A DNA stretch of 64,000 nucleotides from Dasypus novemcinctus. Its lineage: Eukaryota; Chordata; Mammalia; Cingulata; Dasypodidae. Both the position numbers and the translations under genes were made by a program. Position 1 is the stretch's first letter. Every line of letters starts with the position of its first letter. The notes below the pieces were generated by a model. It ran no database searches. It saw nothing but the letters and a program-made list of their open reading frames with translations, and had not been told where the DNA came from. The stretch lies in assembly GCF_030445035.2 (NCBI RefSeq), contig NC_080682.1, positions 34,268,770-34,332,769 on the forward strand, read 5' to 3'. Of the stretch, positions 11,760 through 22,970 are shown piece by piece.

Positions 11760-14201
11760 AAATAAGGTAATTAGTGGCTCTATTAACAAATTTCAGTAAG
11801 AAAAGGAAAGTCCATAAAAACTATGGAGAGATCTTTCCTGGGTTATGATTTTAAAAAATTAAGTAATTGTGTAATGTGTTTTGAAACCTGGAAGTCAGTA
11901 TGCATGTGTTTTAAAACCTGGTAGTCAGTATGCTTTTAATTTAATAATTTTGATAACTTAAAGAAAAGAAGTTTTTAGCTTCCTGTAAGGGAAAAAGAGA
12001 ACATTCCTTGCATAAACTATTATGGTTTCAATTTTATTTAACTTGAGTGTAATCTCCCATAGTTAATTTATAAACTAAATTAACATTACACAAAATCTTT
12101 ACAGTAATGAAAATTGTAAGTTCACATTGGTGAAATTAGGCTAAAGGGAAAAGATTGTAGATATGCTCTCTTAAATAAAGAGTAAATTTCTTTCATTGGT
12201 AATTGTAATTTAGTAAGTTTATTTAAACATGAGGTGTCTAGTCAATGCGGTTATAGTCAATTATAAAGAGTTTGTAAAACATCTTCCAAACTGAAAATGT
12301 TTAAATAGTTCTAGTTGTAGAAGTCGTTGTTAACTAAAGAAACTTAGATTGGTATTGGTAGCAGAAATAACTTCATGATAATAAACCTGTCTGAAGGCCA
12401 CTGCAAAATACACATTTAAGTAAATGGTAATAAAAAGTTGTCTTGATTCTATTGGAAATATTCTGTTTTCATTCTAACAATGAAAAGTATTTTTCCTCTA
12501 TTACTAAAGTAAAGTACCTACTGTTATCTTCATAGTAAAATTGTGTAAGTAAATAGTCATTTGATATATGTATTGCGTTAAGTTGTTTAAAATATATATA
12601 AAACAAGGAATAAACTTTAACATTGTCAAACTCTTGTGCATTCGAACCAGGCCTTGTATACATTACAGGTGGCCTCTCCATGTGAGTTATTGGCTAGGCT
12701 GGTCACTGACCCCTCAATTAAAAATATGTGCTATATCAGTCTCTGGTTCTGCTCCTGAAGTTGATGGAAACTATATTGCAGTTTCAAGCTCCTGCAGCCA
12801 ATAATGACTCGGTACAGCCAAGTGTACAATGGATATCGCCTCCAGACTGGCACTGTTCCATGGTGCCAGAGAGCACTATGCACCAGGCTAGTAGAATACT
12901 GGAAAATCTCTGGAATACTGGAAGGATGCTGCAACTTGCTCACTGCGTTGAAGAACATGCTAAGTGGAGCCATGATACCAGGAGACTGTAAGTAAAACTT
13001 GAGCACAATTGGCATTATGGCCTGCTCTCATGGAGAGATAACATGTAAAGTATTACAAACCTGAAACTCAAAACTAATAATGGCAACTCTGAATCCTTAT
13101 GCATTAATACATTAGTTAATATTAAGTGCTGTACTTTTATCCTGTACTAAATATATGCCTAATAATTGTAATGTTATCTTTTCTATTTTGGATCAAGTGC
13201 AGAAGTATATTAGACATGTTAAATTCCTGGTAAAATCATTTTCTAAACAGTTAATAACATGTCTATAGAATAAGGTGGCAGTCTCAGCCAGTCTCAGTTA
13301 GCAAAAGTGAGGCTTGCTTGCTGATGGTGAGTCACCTATTGAACAAGTCAAAATTGCTAGAAATTGTACAATGAAAACCAAGGTGTAAAAATCTTTATTC
13401 TGTAGTTCTGATCACTCCCACAGGTGAAAACTAAGAGTATTTCCAAATTAGTGTTCTAATCCTGAGTGAAGCCAGTTGCCCAAGGAGTGCCAGTTCACCA
13501 GGAGCATCTGACAGAGCGAATGAGTGTCAATCATTGAACAGCTTGGAATGTGTCTTCAGACAAAGCTAAGTGTCTGTTGCAATTTCTCTCTAAAGATGGA
13601 TAACTTAAAAAAGAATATATATGCTGTTCCCACCAGCTTTTAAGGAATGCCATCTTTATAGGCATCTAATCTTGTCTATCTCTGTAATCCAATGTGTCCT
13701 CTTTTAAAAACGGGTATTCCAAATTTTTAATTAAGTTTGTTTCTTTCAGAGTGAACATCTTATTAACCATATGAAAACTTCATCCAACTTCGTACAGAAT
13801 GCCAGATCCATCTTCCTCCAGTTAGAATAAATTAAAGAGTTTTTACACCTTATCAGGCAATGACTACAGCCCATGGCCAGCAGGAAGCAGTTACAGAAAA
13901 GAGATCGTCTCCCTTCAGCACCCCTTTTAAATTAAAGGTGTAAACTCTTTAAGAGTAAAATAAAAGTAATAGATGGATCTGGAACCTGACTGGAAATCCA
14001 CGTGAGTGCCAGTGGCAGCAGAATAACTGCGGGAGGCCCCTGCCCAAGATTCTGCTGTCCAGAATGAAAAGTTCTAAACTTCTAAAAACGGTCCTTGATG
14101 CTGTACTAAAGACTGATAAATAATCAGTCAAGACAACAAACAGTCATCCACCTCATAGCTACAACAATAATTATGCCAAAGCTTAGCAAGTAAACTTTGA
14201 C

Positions 14202-14213
14202 AAAGGGGGGGAA
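14202..14213 (+). other. Polypurine tract of young ERV
   Basis: AAAGGGGGGGAA abuts the first base of the 3' LTR, the expected place for the plus-strand primer. Confidence 0.88.
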
Positions 14214-14677
14214 TGATGTGGGCTATGGGTGGAAGGCTCTTTGTCTCTTCAGAGATAACGAAGTTGTTTGACTTGTGGGTGTGAAACGGTAAGAGGCTGC
14301 AGTCCTGCTCTTAGGGACCAGCAGGCTCCAGTCCCAGGAAATGTTTAACAAAGCAAGGGCTATAAACTTTAAGTATTTAGGGGAAATGCAAAAACCAAGG
14401 CTTATCTAAAATGTCTGGAGTCCTTGCTAAAAGCTTACCTAAGATGTGAAAGAGATATATGCTAATTGAAGCCTATTGAGAACTGAAACAAAGGGACCAT
14501 TTGGCCTTTCCTCTCTGTATAAAAGACGTTTGAAAATCTTGTTTGGGGCTCGGGATTCAAACAGAAAGCTCCCGAGTCCGGCCGGCCGTCAATAAACCAT
14601 TTTTCCTTCTCAAAATCATTCCTGAGTCCTGGCCTCTCTATTCTCAAATAATTGAACTTCTCTTAAATTCCACAACA
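14214..14677 (+). repeat. 3' LTR of young ERV
   Basis: It matches 7738-8201 with no difference seen. It is followed by the second copy of the target repeat GTGG at 14678-14681. Confidence 0.95.
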
Positions 14678-14699
14678 GTGGTAAGGAGCTCTCTTAACT

Positions 14700-15250
14700 G
14701 CAAAGCTCACTTATGGAGGGCTCCCTCTAAGGTCACTAATGAGTTGTTTTTTTTCTCTCGGTTGCTTAGAAAGGGCCTTCTGTACATAAGCTCAAAAGGA
14801 CTTAATTCAAGTCCTCTTCTGGGGCCACCCTAACCCAAATGAGAGCTAGGTTAGTGCTTCTGTCCATTTCAACTATGTTTCTTGACAAATTTTACTTAAG
14901 GTTTTCTTCAAAATATAGTTTATTCTTTCCACTTTTCCTGATGACTCAGGTCTCCAGGCTGCATATAGTTTCCACTTAATTCCAAGACAGTGATTGATAG
15001 CCTGTACCACAGCTGAAATAAAAGCAGGTCTATTATCTGATGAATTGTTTGGGGCAGTCCAAACCTCGGGATGATTTCCTGGAGGAGGAATTTAGTTACC
15101 GTGGAATGCTTTTCTGTGTGGCAGGGAAAGGCTTCCACCCACCCTGAAAAGGTGTTTACAAAAACTAAAAGATACTTAAAATTTCTTGTGGTTTTTGGCA
15201 TGACTGTGAAGTTTACTTGTCAATCTTCCACTGGGGCAAGCCCTCGACTT
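14700..15250 (-). pseudogene. pol remnant, integrase core
   Basis: The - strand frame at 14920-15201 carries 'KYLLVFVNTFSGWVEAFP' and then 'LLQEIIPRFGLPQTI'. These are unmistakable class I (gammaretrovirus-like) integrase core signatures. The first acidic catalytic position reads N, the segment around the next is broken, and stops and frameshifts occur throughout. It belongs to the old ERV and cannot encode an active enzyme. Confidence 0.88.
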
Positions 15251-15275
15251 TGTGTCTCAAAAGAAGTCCACTATG

Positions 15276-15303
15276 TTTTTTTTTTTTTTTTGGGGGGGGG
15301 GGG
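15276..15303. repeat. T16-G12 homopolymer junction
   Basis: Sixteen T followed by twelve G inside the pol remnant. Base counts here are likely to be unreliable in any assembly. Confidence 0.8.
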
Positions 15304-15967
15304 TGTTACTTTTCTGACAAAAAAAGACACTGATTAGAGAATTTTTGCACTTTTTGCTGTCCCAAATGTGTGGTTTGGTGATAATAAGAGACTAGGGGAT
15401 ATGCTAGATTTTCAGGCAGATAAAACTGCCTTTGGCTATTTTTCAGCCACTTACCCCCTTTTTCCAATTTTTCTGAATTCTCTTGAAATCCCTATTCTTT
15501 TGCACACTTGAGATCTTCAGGGGTATAGACTGGACAGAAAACTTCCTCTATATGTTGAGAAATCTGAGTTTAATGAGTGCAACAACTTGACTAGGAGAGT
15601 AGCCTTTTCTTGCAGCCTCTTTTGCAACTTGATCTGCTTGCCTGTTAATTAGGGCTACATAGGAGTCTCCTTTTTGATGCCTCAGCAGTGCATTACAGCT
15701 ACTTCTGCTGGTAGTTTTACTGCTTTTAAAAGTTCAGTTATTTTTGTGGCAAGCTTAATATTTTTCCGCCTGGATGGTAAAATTCTTCTTTCCTTCCAAA
15801 TGACCCCATGTGCATCCAAGATAAGAGAAGCATATTTTGAATCAGTGTAAATGTTCACTCTTTTTCCATCCCCTCTTTAGAGGGCTCTAAGAAGAGCAGA
15901 GCTCCCTGGGGGAAGTGGTGCATCTTCTATTACTTCCCCCCACAGTTATAAGAGCATATCAAGCCTT

Positions 15968-16648
15968 TCAAACACCCCCTTCAAGGAAGCTACTTCCATC
16001 CATGAAGATTTTTAAATCTGGATTTTGTAGAGGAGTATTCTGCAAGTCTTTCCTGGAATAAAAGACTTTCTCTAGCATTTCTATACAGTCGTGAATAGGT
16101 ATTTCTTCAGTGCTTGATGGGAGTAGAGAAGGTGGATTTAAGGTTGCACAGACTTTTAATTTAACTTCTGAGTTTTCTAGGAGTGTTGCTTGACATTTTC
16201 CAAGCCTCCTTTGGGTTAGCCAAAGATTTCCCTTTCTTTCAAGCAGTGTTAGTACTTGATGACGGGTGTGAATAGTGAGGGGCTGTCCTAATGTAAATTT
16301 TTCAGCTTCTTGTAATAAGACACAGTTTGCAGCAACAGCTCTTAAACATGCCGGCCACTGTTTTGCAGTATTGTCTAGTAATATTGAGAAGTAGGGTACT
16401 GGACAATGCTCACCTCCCAATTTCTGAGTTTATACTCCAAGGGTGACAGTTTGTTTTTCATGGACAAATAAATTAAAAGGTTTTCTGAGATCTGGTAATT
16501 CTAGAGCAGGGGCACTCTTTAGCTCCCTCTTCAGTTGATGAAAGGCTTGCTTACATTCAGAGGCCACTGGAGGGGTTCTGTGTCCCCACCAATCAAAGTT
16601 TTTGCTGGACCTCCTGTAATTTAGTGATTGATTTTTGCTTTGGAGCAC
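15968..16648 (-). pseudogene. pol remnant, reverse transcriptase connection and RNase H
   Basis: Two - strand frames together give the connection domain and the start of RNase H. The frame at 16430-16648 has 'ECKQAFHQLKRELKSAPALE'. The frame at 15968-16420 has 'WPACLRAVAANCVLLQEAEK', later 'LWLTQRRLG' and then 'LKIFMDGSSFLEGG', the RNase H start. The polymerase fingers and palm with the YxDD motif are absent. The upstream sequence changes directly to gag near 16650, so roughly the end of gag, the protease and the first part of pol are missing. The frames are offset by a frameshift. The family is class I. Confidence 0.88.
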
Positions 16649-16649
16649 T

Positions 16650-17420
16650 TATCCACAGACCAGCAAGAATGCAGATTCCAATGAGAATCAGCTTCAGGGA
16701 CTGTCTCATTTGGGGAGCTGTAAATAAAGTTTTGCAGTGCCACTTGCTGCAATGTCTTGGCTTCTTGTTGGACTTTTTTTCAAGGACCATTAGTCTTTCC
16801 TTGGAGGTGAGGAGGACATTTATAAGAGTTTGTATATTAGCCACACTTTGTGTGGCAAAAGTGGAAACAAACAAGGTTCTTACTTTTTCAGGATCTGCAC
16901 AATAAGCAGGAGTGTTATTTTTCCAATTAAATAAATCAGACGTGGTGAAAGGAGTGTGGGTGAAAAGAAGGCCTTGGGGTCATCCTTGATCATTAATTCT
17001 ACTTGGAATTTGCTAGGGCAGGAACTCACCTACAGTCCCTTTGGTTAGGGGGTCTATCCTGGCCAAAAACAGCTCCACTCTGTATGGAAGGCAGATTGAA
17101 GGAAAGGCCCTTGTGGGAGGGAAAGTGGGCCTGATATCTCTAAGGGAAGAGTGGTTTTTCACAGTGGCCCTGGTGAGGAAGGAGACAGAGATGGTTTAGA
17201 ATAATGAGGGGGTGAGGTACTTAAGTTGAGGAGTTCACTAATGGATTCAAAGAGAGGGAATCCCAGGACTTGAATTTTTTTTTTGTAACTGGTGCTGAAG
17301 GGGCCCCGCACAACATTAAGCCACAATTCTTTCTGGTTTCTTTATCTTTCTACAACTCCAAGAAAACTTGAGCATATGGGATTTCTGCCCATTTCTCTTG
17401 CTGTTTACAAAACATATCTA
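16650..17420 (-). pseudogene. gag remnant (matrix and capsid region)
   Basis: The - strand near 16930 reads a capsid-like 'FTTSDLFNWKNNTPAYCADP' and continues 'ANIQTLINVLLTSKERLMVL'. This resembles the start of gammaretroviral capsid, including its 'ERE' helix region. Around 17340-17410 the - strand reads '[14 protein letters not shown]', like a matrix segment. Stops and shifts break the frame. A SINE is inserted just upstream (17446-17817). The hydrophobic run at about 16680-16720 first suggested env, but the gag context fits better. Confidence 0.68.
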
Positions 17421-17445
17421 ATTGCAGGATAGTATTAAAAATTTT

Positions 17446-17817
17446 TTAAAGATTTATTTATTTATTTCTATCCCCTCCCCCCTGCCCACCAGCCCTGCTT
17501 GTCTGTTCTCTGTGTTTATTTGCTATGTCTTCTTCTTTGTCCACTTCTGTTGCTGTCAGCAGCATGGGAATCTGTGTTTCTTTTTGTTGCATCATCTTGT
17601 GTCAGCCCTCCATGTGTGCAGCACCATTTCTGGGCAGGCTGCCCTTCTTTCATGCTGGGCCCTACATGGGGGACACCCCTGCGTGGCAGGGCACTCCTTG
17701 CACGCATCAGCACTGCACATGGGCCAGCTGCACACGGGTCAAGGAGGCCAGGGTTTGAACCGCAGACCTCCCATGTGGTAGATGGATGCCCTAACCACTG
17801 GGCCAAGTCCACTTCCC
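17446..17817 (-). mobile_element. DAS-SINE (armadillo tRNA-derived SINE)
   Basis: It is the reverse complement of the element at 63077. The tRNA-like head with box B lies at the right end (TTTGAACC near 17753) and the (TTTA)n tail at the left. ATAGTATTAAAA-type direct repeats flank it at 17429 and 17818. Frames at 17422-17834 on both strands are SINE-derived. Confidence 0.93.
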
Positions 17818-17839
17818 ATAGTATTAAAATTTAAAGACT

Positions 17840-18060
17840 CATTTTTTTTTGGCCAATTTTTTTTTGTTATTTACTCTATATCTAGGTCTAGCTTTATTAC
17901 AAAAAGTAATTAATTTATTTTTTTGTACCCAGATTTTCCAAATTTAAACTAATTTTTCAGGATGCATCCTAGTGGTGAGCACTCAGGTACCAACACCTCA
18001 TTCTCCATGGTGGCAGAAAGAGAGAGAGAGATAACAGTTAAAAGTAAAGGCACAAAAGGC
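17840..18060 (-). other. 5' leader or gag start of old ERV, unresolved
   Basis: Noncoding as far as I can read. It contains T-rich runs and a short (GA)n near 18020-18031. Confidence 0.4.
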
Positions 18061-18449
18061 AGCAGGCTTCCCCTTAAAGGGAGTGAGGGAGTGGGATTCA
18101 AACTCACCAAACTTTTCCCACCTACTACCAAACCTTCACTACCTTAGCAAAGGTAAACCAAATGCTAACTCACAGCCAAAACTAAACAGCAGGTTTCCCT
18201 TTTAAGGGAGCCAGGGAGTGGGGCTCAAACTCACCAAGACCTCTCCCACTGTAACCAAACCTCCACTACTGGAGTGAAGGTAAACCAAATGCTAACTCAC
18301 AGTTAGCTAAAACCAAACAGCAGGTTTCCCTTTTAAGGGACTGAGGAAGTGGGACTCAAATCCACCAAGACTTCTCCCACTGTAACCAAACCCTCACTCC
18401 AGTAGTGAAGGTGAACCAAATGCTAACTTGCAGGTAGCTAAAAGGAAAA
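18061..18449 (-). repeat. Three tandem repeats of about 129 bp in ERV leader
   Basis: Copies start at 18061, 18188 and 18319 with AGCAGG(C/T)TTCCC. Each carries 'TTAAGGGA' or a variant, 'TCACCAA' and a 'GTAAACCAAATGCTAACT'-like end. Spacings are 127 and 131 bases. They lie between the primer site and gag of the old ERV. Confidence 0.85.
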
Positions 18450-18696
18450 GAGTAATCATAAAGGAATGAACTCACCCAGCCAGGGGAAAGAGACAACTGG
18501 GCCCTCCTGTCCTCCATCCTAACCTCGTGAGACTTGGTTCCTTTGGCAGCTGGAAAGGGTCTCTGTCCTGGGAAACCCCAAGTCCTCGGAAAGATCCCGA
18601 GTGGCCACTGGAGTCAGGGATGCCTCGGTGCAAACAACCACTTCCACAGCTCACCTTGTAATCATTCTCTGGTTATTATTTTTATTTATTTATTTA

Positions 18697-18714
18697 GTCC
18701 CATCTGGGTCACCA
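18697..18714 (-). other. Primer-binding site of old ERV, probably tRNA-Arg type
   Basis: The - strand reads TGGTGACCCAGATGGGAC just after the 5' LTR. It matches the arginine site TGGCGACCACGAAGGGAC at 14 of 18 positions. With this decay the assignment is tentative. Confidence 0.45.
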
Positions 18715-18717
18715 ATT

Positions 18718-19297
18718 TGTTAGGCCTCAAAGCAGGGCCTTTATGGGTAACCAGAAATGGCATGAAGAAAACTTCAACATGAGAGTCAGGCAAACTCACA
18801 ATTATTATGTCTGCAGAGGTAAGGAGCCAAGGCCAACCCAAAGTGACTCAGACCTGACTCCCTGTGCTGCAGTTTCACTCTTGCTTAAATATCCAAGTTA
18901 CTACTTAGCATTTGCTTTGATTATGCATAAGTTTTTATACATATGGAGGAACAAACATAGCTGGTTATATAATTGTATGATTAGCATGTTCAGGAAATCA
19001 TGCTTGCACATACATTGTGTGATTAAAAAAGGGGCAGATAACTCCACCCCTGGGTGGGAATTTTACTATGTTAATTAAGCAAGTTGAAGTGAGGACAGCA
19101 AGGGGCTGTTTCTGCACAGGTCTGGCCAACTGGTTGAAGCTGGTTTTCATACTTCATTGCTTCAGCAGGATATTCTTGACCACCAAAAGTCGAATTTGGC
19201 CCAAAGAGAGGGTTGCATTTCATTACCTTCTGATTGACATACAATTCTTTCCCTTGTATCCTAGCAACAGGTAGAGAAACAAGTTACAAGGTATTCA
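18718..19297 (-). repeat. 5' LTR of old ERV
   Basis: Partner of 5560-6139. On the + strand it runs from TGTTAGGCCTC to AGGTATTCA and is followed by AAGT (19298-19301). Confidence 0.9.
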
Positions 19298-19301
19298 AAG
19301 T

Positions 19302-22300
19302 GAGTTAGGCTGAGGGAAAGAAAGAAAAAAAGATTATTAAAAATGAAACAAGAAACTATCAAAAACATGAATATATGCAATATGGGAGACACAGAAAGAG
19401 AAGAAAGGAAGAGATAGAAGGAATAGTCAAAGAAATAATGAGAAAGAACTTCCCAAACTTAGGAAAAGATGTGAATATACACATCCAAGAACATCGGGAA
19501 ACACCAAACAGGATAAAAATGAAAATAAAGTATGCCCCATCATGTACTGATTATACTATTGAATGTAAAGGACAAGGACAGTGTTCTGAACCATAAGGAA
19601 AAAAGCAAGGTGTTAACATAAAAGAGCACTCCAAATAGATAAAGTGCCAATTTTTCATCAGTCTCCATAGAGGCAGTTCTCTGAATTACTTAAAGTGCTG
19701 CCTGAAAACAACTTTCAGTCAAGAATTTTACATACGGTGAGACTTGCTTTCATAAATGAGGATGAAATTAAGATGTTGTTAGACAAATAAAAGCTGAGGG
19801 ACTTCATTACCACTATACCTCTTCTATAAGTAATGCTAAAGAGAGCTGTTCAGATTGAAAGACAAGGACATTACACAATGGTTCAAATATTCATAAAGAA
19901 ATAAAGGGCTGTTGTAAAGGGAACCATTGGTAACTACCAATATCATTGTATAGTATTGATTGATGTGTAACCAGACTTTTTACTCTTGACAGTTGCTAAC
20001 ATGCAAATACATAAAAAGCAATGATAAATCTATGGTTTTGGAAATACAATGTACAAAGACACAAGTGGTAACAATTTAAAAACTGAAGGGGGCTGAAGGG
20101 TTTATTGAAAAAGTATATGTGCATGATATTGAAATAAAATTGGCATCAGAAAAAAATTATTATATATTTAGTATGTTAAATTTTAATCCCATGGTAACTA
20201 CAAGAGAAACTGAGAAAACATATATCCTGGTAAAAATGAGAAGGAACTAAATATGGTATAATACAAGAAAGGAAATAAATATAAAAGTAGGCTTTAGCAT
20301 AAGTGAGGAATGAAAAAGGTATGAGTTATAAAGTCTCATCAAAATTACAGTTTAAAATCCTGTCTTATCAGTAGTGGTTTTGAATAGAAATTGATTAAAC
20401 TCTCTAGTCAGAAAGCAGAGATTAGCAGGATGGATAAAACAAACAAACAAACATACAAGTGACTCACCGTAAAGTCATAGATAAAAATAGCTTGAGGGTG
20501 AAAGGATGGAAAAAATATATCCTGCAAGTAACAATGAAAAGAGAGATGGGTTGTATGTACCACAATTGGATAAAATAGACTTTAAGTCAAAACATTACAA
20601 GAAGCAAAGATGGTCATTGTATGCTGACAAAGGGGATAACAACAGGATTATGTAACAATTTTATATAAATATATATTATATATATATATATGTGCACCAA
20701 ACCACAGAGCTCCAAATTACAAGTTGCTAACACTGAGATATTTGATGGGAGAAATTGATCATGGTTTATTAATCATAAGAGACTTTATAATATCACTTTG
20801 ATGGATAGAACACCAAGTCAGAAAATCAATAAAGAACTAAAGACTTAATGTTACACTAAACCAACTACAGCTAACAGACATACATAGAACTCTGCATCCA
20901 ATGAAAATAGAAAAAACATTCTTCTCAAGTATACAAGGGCAATTCTCAGGATAGACCATATATTGGGAAAAAAACAAGTCTCAATATATTCAGAATATTG
21001 AAATCATACACTGCATATTCTCTGACAAAAATAGAATGAAGCTAGAAATCAATGATATAAGGAAAAATGGAAAATGAACAAATATGTGGAAGTTATATAG
21101 CATACTATTAAACACCCAATGGGCTAAAGAAGAAATCAGAAGTGAAATTAGGAAATATCTTGAAGTTAAATGAAAGTGAAAATACAACATACCAAAACTT
21201 ATGGAATGCAACAAATAAATGATAAGAGGTAAATTTATAGGTCTAAATGTTTATGTTAAAAAAGAAGAACGATTTCAAATCAAAGATCTAAACACACAAT
21301 ATTAGAAGAAATAAAAAAGCAGAGCAAGCTAAACCCAAAGTAAGCACAAGGATAGAAATAACAAAGAGTAAAGCAGAGATAAAAGAAATAGAAAAAAAAA
21401 AAAAGCAGTACCTAAGGAATAACAAGAGATGGTTCTTTGAAAACATCAATAAAATTGACAATCCTTAGCTAAAATGACTAAGAAAAAGAGAGAAGATACA
21501 AATAATGAAAATATAAATGAAAAGAGATTCATTAGTTCTGACCTCTCTTAAATAAAAGTGATTATAATAGGATACTATAAACAAGTTTATGCTTTTAATT
21601 TAGATAACCTAGACAAAATTAGTAAATTCTTGGAAATATGCACATTTCCTATATTGACACAAGAAGAAATAAATCTGGACAAACCAACTATTAGTAAAAA
21701 GATTGAATCAATAATTAAAACCTCCCAAAAAAGAAAAAAAAAACAAGACCAGATGACTTCACAAGGGACATCAACCAAACCTTCCAAGAGATATAAATAC
21801 AATTCTGTTCCAACTTTTCCAATAAATTAAAGAGGAGGGAACACTCTAACCCATTCTTTGAGGCTATTGCCACTCTCATTCCAAAGATGGATAAAGAAAC
21901 CACAAGAAAAGAAGAAAAGAAAACTGCAGTCCAATATCTCTTATGAATATATAAAAAAAATCCTAAACAAAATACTAGCAAACCAAATCCAACAGCATAT
22001 TAAAATAATTGTACAACATCATGAAATGAGATTCATCCCTGATATGCAAGGTTGGTTCAACTTAAGAAAATATATGAAAGTAATACACCACATTAAAAAA
22101 ATGAAGGAATAAATCACATGATCACCATAACTGATGTAGGAAAAGCATTTGACAAAATATGGCATTTTTTCTAGTAAAAGCACTTATAGCACTAGGAATA
22201 GAAGGAGTCTACCTCAACATAATAAAGGGATGCACGAAAAGCTCACTACCTACATCCTATTTAAAGATGAATAAATGAAAGCATCCCATCAAAATTCAGG

Positions 22301-22970
22301 AATAATGCAATGATACCCAATGTCATGAATGTTATTCATCATAATAGTGGACATTCTAGCAAATAATTAGGCATGAAAAAAGAAATAAATGACATGCAAA
22401 TTGGAAAAGAAGAAGTAAAAATCCCTATTTGGAGTTGATATGATCCTATATACAGAATATCCTGAAAAATCTACAAGCAAGCTCCAAGGGCTAGGAAATT
22501 AATTCATAAAAGGTGTGGGGTACAAGATCAATATTCAAAAAGTGGTAGTGTTTCTATATATAAACCTTGAAGAATCAGAAGAAATTAAAAAAAAATATCA
22601 ATTCACAATAGAAACTAAAAGAATCAAATATCTAGAAATAAATCTAACCAAGAATGTAAAGGACTTGTACACAGAAAACTATAAAACATTTCTAAAAGAA
22701 ATCACAGAAAATTTGAATAAATAGAAGTTCATGGATTAGAAGACTAAGATCATTTAGATGTCAATCACACCCAAAGCAACTTATAGATTCAAAATCCTCT
22801 CAATCTAAATTCCAAATACCATTCCTACAGAAACAGAAAATCCAATAAATTTATATGGAACATAAGGGGCCCAACATAGCTAAAGTCATATTGAATAAGA
22901 AGTTAGAAGATTTATACTTCTCCATATCAAAACTTATTACACAGCCAAAGCTATCAAAGCAGCATGGAAC
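19302..22970 (+). repeat. Old L1, ORF1 end, spacer and ORF2 (middle part)
   Basis: Continues the L1 of 5330-5555. The ORF1 C-terminal region is near 19400-19860 and the inter-ORF region at 19860-20400. The endonuclease domain starts near 20390 ('GATTAAACTCTCTAGTCAG'). The reverse transcriptase region covers 21550-22970, with the fragment 'YKINIQKVVVFLYINLEESE' at about 22518. Many stops. The TA-rich run at 20660-20692 is a local expansion. Confidence 0.85.

Larger units (their letters stand above)
8224..14201 (+). other. Interior of young ERV, no recognisable gene
   Basis: The first 500 bases are GC-richer and resemble a retroviral leader. The rest is AT-rich and noncoding. It aligns with 36811-40136 and 40559-40870 of the older relative over most of its length. 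About 12225-13905 has no counterpart there. Overlapping frames at 12568-12804, 12728-12991 and 12804-12995 have no known motif. I regard them as chance, though 12700-13000 is less AT-rich than its surroundings. Confidence 0.7.
7738..14677 (+). mobile_element. Young non-autonomous ERV provirus (464-bp LTRs, TSD GTGG)
   Basis: The LTRs at 7738-8201 and 14214-14677 have equal length and I see no difference between them by eye. GTGG flanks the element at 7734-7737 and 14678-14681. It has an arginine-type primer site, a splice donor and a polypurine tract directly before the 3' LTR. The 6,012-base interior has no open frame longer than 110 codons and no gag, protease, reverse transcriptase, integrase or env signature on either strand. 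By known retroviral biology such a copy must have been mobilised by proteins in trans. Identical LTRs imply very recent insertion, or gene conversion. An older relative lies at 34641-41248. Confidence 0.93.
5560..19297 (-). mobile_element. Old class I ERV provirus, defective, with nested insertions
   Basis: Two 580-base LTRs (5560-6139 and 18718-19297) flank the element, and AAGT is duplicated at 5556-5559 and 19298-19301. The LTRs differ by roughly 7 percent by eye, so the insertion is old. On the - strand the order is 5' LTR, primer site, leader with tandem repeats, gag piece, pol piece, 3' LTR. Three later insertions sit inside: a solo LTR, a young ERV and a SINE. Without them the provirus is about 5.9 kb, too short for full gag-pol-env. 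Every gene remnant has stops or frameshifts. The TGTT...TTCA ends and 4-base duplication fit gammaretrovirus-like (class I) ERVs. Confidence 0.9.

Noticed and set aside
16593-16874. Env transmembrane protein remnant
   Set aside because: The hydrophobic run suggested env, but sequence just upstream reads as gag capsid and the position before pol also fits gag.
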